A DNA stretch of 10,193 nt. Origin: an uncultured Clostridia bacterium. Its GTDB lineage: Bacteria; Bacillota_I; Bacilli_A; RF39; UBA660. The notes beneath the pieces were generated by a model, which worked only from the letters and a program-made list of their open reading frames with translations, was not told where the DNA came from and did no database searches. Position numbers and translations under genes: made by a program. Every line of letters starts with the position of its first letter. Position 1 is the first letter of the stretch. Below, piece by piece: positions 5,865-10,193 of this stretch. The stretch spans positions 1 through 10,193 of the forward strand of contig CAMNBS010000036.1 in NCBI GenBank assembly GCA_946533175.1, read 5' to 3'.

Positions 5865-6662
5865 TTATTCTTTTTCTAAAAGTTTAGTATAAACTCTCTT
5901 AATAAAATGAAAATCATTCATTCGAAGACATTTAATGGTTTTTGAAGATACTTTAATTTCTATTTTTAGTACATCAGATATTTTGTGAATTTTACCATCA
6001 ACCATCAAAAATAATTCTAAAGCTTCATTTGGAATAATACTAATTGTTTTCGTTTTGGGAATAACCAAAGGATTAATTAATGAATGATATACACGATTAT
6101 TTAAAGGAGCGATAGGAGTTAAAGATAAAACATTTAAAGTATTATAAATAATCGGCCCATTAAAGGACATATTATAAGCAGTTGAACCAGTCGGAGTACT
6201 AATAAGTAATCCATCTCCTGCAAAATATTCTAATAATTCTCCATCAATATAGACAGGTACTTTCAAAATAGTAAAATCTCCTTGGCGTAAAACAATTTCA
6301 TTTAAACTTTCAAAGGTAAAAGTCTGATTTTTAGTGGTGATAATACTCTCTTCGATACTTAATTCTTCTTTTTTATAATCATCTCTTGCTAGTCTTGATA
6401 CAAAATCATTTGTTTTTTGATAATCAATTTCTTGTAAAAAACCAAGAGTACCCGAGTTTATACCAACATAAGATATATTACTATTAAAATTATTGTCTTT
6501 AATCATTCGTAAAAAGGAGCCATCTCCTCCTACAGATATGGCAATATTATAATTACTATCAACGATTTCTAAATTATAATTCAATAATTCTTCTTTAAGA
6601 TTTTTAGCAATTTTTTGGGCTTTATTATCATCATTTACATATATTTTTATCTTCTTTTCCAT
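5865..6662 (-). CDS. nadK: NAD kinase (ATP-NAD kinase)
   Basis: A 265-residue protein of the usual length for Bacillota NAD kinases. It has GGDG (45-48) with the catalytic Asp, NSGTLGFL (69-76), the NE pair (121-122) that contacts NAD ribose, the conserved GDGLLISTPTGSTAY block (149-163), and a C-terminal beta-sandwich region with VDG (221-223). It phosphorylates NAD+ to NADP+ in the cytoplasm and so sets the cell's NADP(H) pool. The start is ATG 6662 with AGGAG five bases upstream. It is the last gene of the run beginning at 9455, 36 bases after the second SDR; a weak AT hairpin lies in that gap, and no separate promoter was seen. Its place next to NADPH-using thioredoxin reductase and two SDRs suggests coordinated NADP(H) supply. 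Confidence 0.95.
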   Translation of the reverse strand: MEKKIKIYVNDDNKAQKIAKNLKEELLNYNLEIVDSNYNIAISVGGDGSFLRMIKDNNFNSNISYVGINSGTLGFLQEIDYQKTNDFVSRLARDDYKKEELSIEESIITTKNQTFTFESLNEIVLRQGDFTILKVPVYIDGELLEYFAGDGLLISTPTGSTAYNMSFNGPIIYNTLNVLSLTPIAPLNNRVYHSLINPLVIPKTKTISIIPNEALELFLMVDGKIHKISDVLKIEIKVSSKTIKCLRMNDFHFIKRVYTKLLEKE

Positions 6663-6673
6663 TTTTCTCCTAC

Positions 6674-6701
6674 TAAAAAAAGAATAATATATTCTTTTTT
6701 A
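6674..6701 (-). terminator. AT-rich hairpin between the SDR and nadK
   Basis: Minus strand AAAAAAGAATA-TAT-TATTCTTTTTT: an 11-pair stem with one G-C pair and a flanking T-run, overlapping the SDR stop codon. It is symmetrical and could work in either direction. The single G-C pair makes it a weak terminator; with nadK's RBS only a few bases downstream, partial attenuation is more likely than complete stop. Confidence 0.4.
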
Positions 6702-7457
6702 AACACACGTATATCCGCCATCAATAGGCAAAATAACTCCAGTTACGTAACTAGCTTCATCAGAGCTTAGAAAAATTACTCCAGCATTAATTTCTCCATC
6801 ATTACCATATCTTTGCATTGGAACATGAACTTTTGCAAATTCTTGAAACTTAGGAGTTTTTAAAACATCCCTCGTTAATTCGGTATAAAAATAACCTGGA
6901 CAAATACAATTAACCGTAATATTATCTTTCGCTAATTCCGCAGCTGCCGCTCTTGTAAAGTTTACAACACCACCCTTACTAGCATGATAAGCAATAGTAG
7001 GAATTTCAGTATTGCCAACTAAACCATACATCGATGAAATATTAATAATTCTTCCATAATGATTCTTTTTCATAATATTACCAAAAGCTCTTGTCACTTT
7101 AAAAACACTCGATAAATCTGTATCAATTGTAAATTGCCACTCTTCATCAGTCATTTCAAGAACCCCTTTATCTTTACTTGCTCCTGCACAATTAACCAGA
7201 ATATCAACTTTACCAAAATATGCTTCCGTAAGACGAGCAGCATAATCTATTTCCTCATTTTTAGTTACATCACACTTTATAGGTATTACTTTAACACCGT
7301 AAGGCAAAAGTTCTTTTTTAACTTCTTCTAATCTTTCAATTCTTCTCGCTAACAAAACAAGATCCGCTCCACACTCGGCAAAAGATTTACACATTCCTCT
7401 TCCTAATCCAGAACTAGCTCCTGTAATAACAGCCACTCTCCCTTTTAAATTAAACAT
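6699..7457 (-). CDS. SDR family oxidoreductase (FabG / gluconate 5-dehydrogenase-like)
   Basis: A 252-residue classical short-chain dehydrogenase. Motifs: the nucleotide-binding TGASSGLG (12-19), CDV (62-64), NCAG (89-92, where Cys replaces the second Asn of the usual NNAG), catalytic Ser in NISS (S142), and YHASK (Y157, K161), followed by the CPGY segment and a C-terminal IDGGY. R38-R39 at the end of the second strand, with no Asp, favours NADP(H). The overall pattern resembles gluconate 5-dehydrogenase and 3-oxoacyl-ACP reductase relatives; the substrate cannot be fixed from sequence, and no fatty-acid synthesis genes are nearby, which argues against a FabG role. The start is ATG 7457, three bases after the trxB stop, with AAGGG (inside the end of trxB) as RBS, so it is translated in one message with trxB. 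The family call is secure, the substrate is not. Confidence 0.9.
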   Translation of the reverse strand: MFNLKGRVAVITGASSGLGRGMCKSFAECGADLVLLARRIERLEEVKKELLPYGVKVIPIKCDVTKNEEIDYAARLTEAYFGKVDILVNCAGASKDKGVLEMTDEEWQFTIDTDLSSVFKVTRAFGNIMKKNHYGRIINISSMYGLVGNTEIPTIAYHASKGGVVNFTRAAAAELAKDNITVNCICPGYFYTELTRDVLKTPKFQEFAKVHVPMQRYGNDGEINAGVIFLSSDEASYVTGVILPIDGGYTCV

Positions 7458-7460
7458 TTT

Positions 7461-8369
7461 TCATCCCTTCTTTTTATTCAAATATAAAACAGCTTCTTCG
7501 GCAGCAATCGCTCCATCACTTGTCGCAGTAACTAGTTGATAAAGAGATTTTCTACAATTATCGCCAGCTGCAAAAATGCCTTTGATATTAGTATGACATT
7601 TTTGATTAATTATAATATAACCATTATCATCTAATTTAACAAGATTTTTTACTATCTCATTTTTTGGTTCTCTTCCGATAGCTACAAATAAAGCATCAAC
7701 AAGAATGGTTTCTTCTTGACTATTTTTAATGACAATTCCACTTAACCTGTGATCTGTGATTTTAAACTTGGAAATCGTACTATTAAAAATGAAATGAACA
7801 TTATCTTTCTTTTTCAATAGATTAATTGTTATATCATCACCCCTAAAAGTATCACGACGATGAATTAAATATACTTCTTTAGCAATCGTAGATAAATATA
7901 AAGCATCTTCTAAAGCCGTATTTCCTCCTCCAACAACGGAAACAACCTTTCCACGATAAAATGCTCCATCACAAGTAGCACAATAAGATAATCCTTTTCC
8001 AATAAGTTCATCTTCGTGAAGAAGACCTAATTTTCGATTATTTCTTCCTGTTGCTAATATTATAGCTTTTCCTTCATATACGTTATTTTTAGTTATAACC
8101 TGCTTTTTATTGCGCATATTTTTTATTTTAAGAGCTTTTTCATTAACAATAGAAACCTTTAACTCTTTAACTTGTTCATAGAGATTAGTAGCTAGTTCAT
8201 AACCTGAAATATGTGATATTCCGGGATAATTAGCAATATCTAGCGTATTAATTATCGCTCCACCATAACTTGCTTCTTCCAAAACTAAAACACTTTTCCC
8301 AGCACGACTAGCATATAAAGCGCTCGTAAGACCAGCTATTCCTCCCCCTATAATAATAATATCATACAT
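7461..8369 (-). CDS. trxB: Thioredoxin reductase (NADPH)
   Basis: A 302-residue low-molecular-weight flavoprotein. The N-terminal FAD site is GGGIAG (8-13); the redox-active pair is in CATCDG (C130, C133); the NADPH site has GGGNTA (147-152) and HRRDTFR (170-176), whose arginines bind the 2'-phosphate of NADPH; the C-terminal FAD segment is AAGDNCRKSLYQLVTATSDGAIAA (starting near 267). All parts of a canonical enzyme are present. It passes electrons from NADPH through FAD and the disulfide to thioredoxin in the cytoplasm. The start ATG 8369 shares one base with the thioredoxin stop (TAATG), so the enzyme and its substrate are translationally coupled. GGTGATAAG just upstream may serve as RBS. 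Ferredoxin-type relatives lack the HRRxxxR site, so NADPH use is well supported. Confidence 0.95.
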   Translation of the reverse strand: MYDIIIIGGGIAGLTSALYASRAGKSVLVLEEASYGGAIINTLDIANYPGISHISGYELATNLYEQVKELKVSIVNEKALKIKNMRNKKQVITKNNVYEGKAIILATGRNNRKLGLLHEDELIGKGLSYCATCDGAFYRGKVVSVVGGGNTALEDALYLSTIAKEVYLIHRRDTFRGDDITINLLKKKDNVHFIFNSTISKFKITDHRLSGIVIKNSQEETILVDALFVAIGREPKNEIVKNLVKLDDNGYIIINQKCHTNIKGIFAAGDNCRKSLYQLVTATSDGAIAAEEAVLYLNKKKG

Positions 8370-8677
8370 TACTTATCACCTAATAATTCTTTTAATTCAT
8401 CCTTACTTTTTAAGCCAACAACTCTTTTTTCTTCTAAACCATTCTTAAAGAGAATTAAGCATGGAATGGAATAAATGCCATATTCACGAGATAATTCATC
8501 TTCCTTATCAACATCAATAGAAACAAAAGATATCTCCGGATATTGCGATGCTATTTCTTCTAAAATAGGTCTTAACATTTTACATGGACCACACCAATTA
8601 GCATAAAAATCAACAACTACGCATTCCTTTTCTTTAATAATTTTTTTAAAATTTTGTTTATCTACTTCTTTAATCAT
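8369..8677 (-). CDS. trxA: Thioredoxin
   Basis: A 102-residue single-domain thioredoxin with the classic WCGPC active site (28-32), preceded by VVDFYAN, and the cis-proline loop SIPCLILFKNG (P72). It reduces protein disulfides in the cytoplasm and is itself reduced by the adjacent thioredoxin reductase. Unusual: the residue after cis-Pro is Cys (C73), where Thr is normal (E. coli T77), and C19 lies just ahead of the first core strand; C73 faces the active site in the fold and could affect redox potential or allow a mixed disulfide or modification. The start is ATG 8677, four bases after the UcpA-like gene's stop, with the purine-rich TAGGA overlapping that stop as RBS. The stop overlaps the trxB start by one base. 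The identity is certain; the role of C73 is inference. Confidence 0.96.
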   Translation of the reverse strand: MIKEVDKQNFKKIIKEKECVVVDFYANWCGPCKMLRPILEEIASQYPEISFVSIDVDKEDELSREYGIYSIPCLILFKNGLEEKRVVGLKSKDELKELLGDK

Positions 8678-8681
8678 TTTC

Positions 8682-9455
8682 CTACACTCCCATCGTTAAA
8701 GTCTCTGGTAATGTTGATGCTCCATCAATAACAATACCTTGACCTGTTATATAACTAGATTCCGAACTAGCTAAAAAAGCCGCTAATTCACCAATTTCTT
8801 CTTTCGTTCCCATTCGTTTCATTGGAATAGCATCTTCTATTCCTTTAATAACACTTAATGGATCAGTTGGATTTGATAAACTAGCCATTTTATCAACCAT
8901 CGGGGTTCTGATATAGCCTGGTAGAATAGCATTAACGCGAATATGATGTTCTACCATTTCCATCGCTAAAGATTTAGTAAATCCTAATAATGCTGCTTTA
9001 GTTGTAGCATAAGCAACTTCCCCACTATCAGCAACCATCGGACCTGTTACACTAGATAAGTTAATAATTGCCCCTTCTTCACTTTTGACCATAAAAGGTA
9101 ATACTGCCTTAGTAACATTCCAAGTTCCATTAATATTAATTCCAAAATGATAATCACGTAACTCATCATCCATGTCCATAAATTTTTCTAATTTACAAAC
9201 TCCGGCATTATTTACTAAAATATCTATTTTACCAAAATGTTCATAGGTTTTTTGAATAGCTAAATTAACAACTTCACGATCACGAATATCAACCTTAAAA
9301 CCAATGATATTTTCACCATCCACTACATTTTGAATTTCATCGGCATAATCTAAAATACAAACTTTAGCACCATATTTACGGAAAATATCAACGATTCCTT
9401 TACCATTTCCCATTGCCCCACCTGTTATTACCGCAACTTTTCCTTCTAATTTCAT
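8682..9455 (-). CDS. ucpA: SDR family oxidoreductase, UcpA-like
   Basis: A 257-residue classical short-chain dehydrogenase. Motifs: TGGAMGNG (11-18), VDIRD, NNAG (82-85), NLSS (S135), YATTK (Y149, K153) and LPGYIRTPM. The order of less-conserved segments (NNAGVCKLEKFMDMDDE, then WNVTKAVLPFM, SSVTGPMVADSGE and the tail STLPETLTMGV) closely follows my memory of E. coli UcpA, hence the symbol, with moderate certainty for orthology. D36 at the end of the second strand favours NAD(H), unlike the Arg pair of the other SDR in this operon. The substrate is unknown; UcpA itself has been linked to furfural tolerance. It is the first gene of the redox operon, with AAGGAG seven bases before ATG 9455 and its own extended -10 promoter. 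Thioredoxin follows after four bases. Confidence 0.87.
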   Translation of the reverse strand: MKLEGKVAVITGGAMGNGKGIVDIFRKYGAKVCILDYADEIQNVVDGENIIGFKVDIRDREVVNLAIQKTYEHFGKIDILVNNAGVCKLEKFMDMDDELRDYHFGININGTWNVTKAVLPFMVKSEEGAIINLSSVTGPMVADSGEVAYATTKAALLGFTKSLAMEMVEHHIRVNAILPGYIRTPMVDKMASLSNPTDPLSVIKGIEDAIPMKRMGTKEEIGELAAFLASSESSYITGQGIVIDGASTLPETLTMGV

Positions 9456-9476
9456 ATTTTTTCTCCTTATATGGTT

Positions 9477-9505
9477 ATTGTATCAAATTTTTAAAAAGAT
9501 ATAAA
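9477..9505 (-). promoter_or_regulatory. Promoter of the ucpA-trxA-trxB-SDR(-nadK) operon
   Basis: TTTATA (9505-9500), a 17-base spacer and TACAAT (9482-9477), preceded by TG with one base between (extended -10). Transcription would start near 9470, just before AAGGAG. It is the only good promoter found before the five-gene run. Confidence 0.6.
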
Positions 9506-9520
9506 TACATTTTATTCATC

Positions 9521-9550
9521 TTATAAAAAAAATAATCATTATGCTATAAT
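9521..9550 (+). promoter_or_regulatory. Promoter of rdgB
   Basis: Consensus TATAAT (9545-9550) preceded by TGC (extended -10: TGCTATAAT). The -35 is weak: TTATAA (9521-9526) at 18 bases. The transcript would start near 9557, giving a very short leader containing the AGAGGTG ribosome binding site. Confidence 0.6.
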
Positions 9551-9568
9551 ATAAAAAGAGGTGTAAAA

Positions 9569-10147
9569 ATGATCTTCGCAACAAATAATCAAAATAAAAT
9601 AAAAGAATTACAAAATATTTTTCAAAACCAAAAAATTCAAAGTTTAAAGGATGCCCACATTAATATTGATATTGAAGAAACTGGCAAGTCTTTCTATGAA
9701 AATGCTTTGATTAAGGCCAAAACAGTTTATGAAATAACCAACATTCCCACGATTGCCGATGATTCAGGTTTAATCTTTGAAGAATTAATTGATTGGCCAG
9801 GTATATATACTAATCGTATTGAAAATGAAGCTAAAGAAGAAAGACTAACTAGAAATGAATATCTTCTAAAAAAAGGAAAAGAATTACATAATAAAAGCAT
9901 CAAAGCTATCTGTAATCTTGTCTATTATGATGGAAAACAAATTATAAGCTCAGAAGGAGTCTTAGAAGGAACAATTACCGAAAAAGAATATCCTGGAAAT
10001 GGTTTTGGCTTTGATAGTATCTTTCGTCTTTTAGATGGTCGAGTATTGTCAGCTCTAACATTAGAAGAAAAGAATAAAATAAGTCATCGTTATCAAGCAT
10101 CACTTAAATTAAAGGAAAAACTTAAAAAAGCAGGTATCTTAAATTAA
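9569..10147 (+). CDS. rdgB: Non-canonical purine NTP pyrophosphatase (RdgB/HAM1 family)
   Basis: A 192-residue protein of usual family length. It hydrolyses dITP, ITP and XTP to the monophosphate and pyrophosphate, keeping deaminated purines out of DNA and RNA. Motifs: the substrate loop ATNNQNKIKEL (4-14), EETGKSFYENALIKA (36-50), the metal and catalytic ADDSG (63-67), PGIY (77-80), GFGFDSIF (145-152) and EKNKISHR (167-174). Small departures from the common form are FDS in place of YDP in the GFGYDPIF motif, and YTNR in place of YSAR; key acidic residues and the SHR motif are kept, so activity is expected. The start is ATG 9569 with AGAGGTG upstream. It is the only plus-strand gene and is divergent from the redox operon. 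The remaining bases to the window end (10148-10193) show no gene or clear terminator. Confidence 0.95.
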   Translation: MIFATNNQNKIKELQNIFQNQKIQSLKDAHINIDIEETGKSFYENALIKAKTVYEITNIPTIADDSGLIFEELIDWPGIYTNRIENEAKEERLTRNEYLLKKGKELHNKSIKAICNLVYYDGKQIISSEGVLEGTITEKEYPGNGFGFDSIFRLLDGRVLSALTLEEKNKISHRYQASLKLKEKLKKAGILN

Positions 10148-10193
10148 GTTAATAATATATCAAAGTTTCTAATACTAATCATCATTTTGTTAG

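Noticed and set aside
7134..7331. Plus-strand open frame of 65 codons
   Set aside because: It lies wholly inside the well-supported SDR gene on the other strand, has no ribosome binding site, and its Phe/Ile-rich product reads as an antisense shadow.
10148..10193. Possible start or end of another gene at the right edge
   Set aside because: Both strands contain early stops and no RBS; the stretch is too short to support a feature.

Overview
The window is strongly AT-rich bacterial DNA with compact genes, good AGGAGG-type ribosome binding sites and sigma-A-like promoters. The gene content (an omega subunit of the short Bacillota type, paired M16 peptidase homologues in YmfF/YmfH order, a YmfF-like non-catalytic partner, UcpA-like and FabG-like SDRs) points to a low-GC Bacillota, probably a host-associated member of the Bacilli or Erysipelotrichia/RF39-like lineages. 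This placement is inference. TGA is used as a real stop at the end of rpoZ, trxB and the non-catalytic M16 gene, so the code is the standard bacterial one and not the Mycoplasma code.

Layout. Eleven genes lie on the minus strand, so they are read from right to left, and one (rdgB) lies on the plus strand at the right edge. From right to left on the minus strand: (i) a tight redox operon of a UcpA-like SDR, thioredoxin, thioredoxin reductase, a second SDR and, after a weak hairpin, NAD kinase (9455 to 5865); (ii) a single-pass membrane protein of unknown function with its own promoter (5786 to 4872); (iii) an acyl-CoA synthetase-like AMP-forming ligase with its own promoter (4778 to 3048); (iv) a small unrecognised lipoprotein behind a near-consensus promoter (2983 to 2528); (v) rpoZ (2432 to 2229); (vi) a tiny class III signal peptide (Flp-like) pilin (2181 to 1981) ending in a terminator-like hairpin; (vii) two M16 peptidase homologues joined by an ATGA overlap, the first without and the second with the zinc motif (1940 to 1, the second cut off by the window edge). 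rdgB is divergent from the redox operon; the two share a short intergenic region with back-to-back extended -10 promoters.

How the genes fit together. NAD kinase makes NADP+, thioredoxin reductase spends NADPH to reduce thioredoxin, and the two SDRs are pyridine-nucleotide oxidoreductases with different predicted cofactor preference, so region (i) reads as one NADP(H)/thiol redox unit. The pilin-M16 segment is the least conventional part: a lone prepilin-like protein with a C-terminal cysteine pair, no visible pilus assembly genes, and an attenuator-like hairpin separating it from a predicted M16 heterodimer. No gene-free stretch exceeds 300 bases; the longest gaps (about 95 to 115 bases) hold promoters. 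No tRNA, rRNA, CRISPR array, insertion sequence or recombination site was seen.
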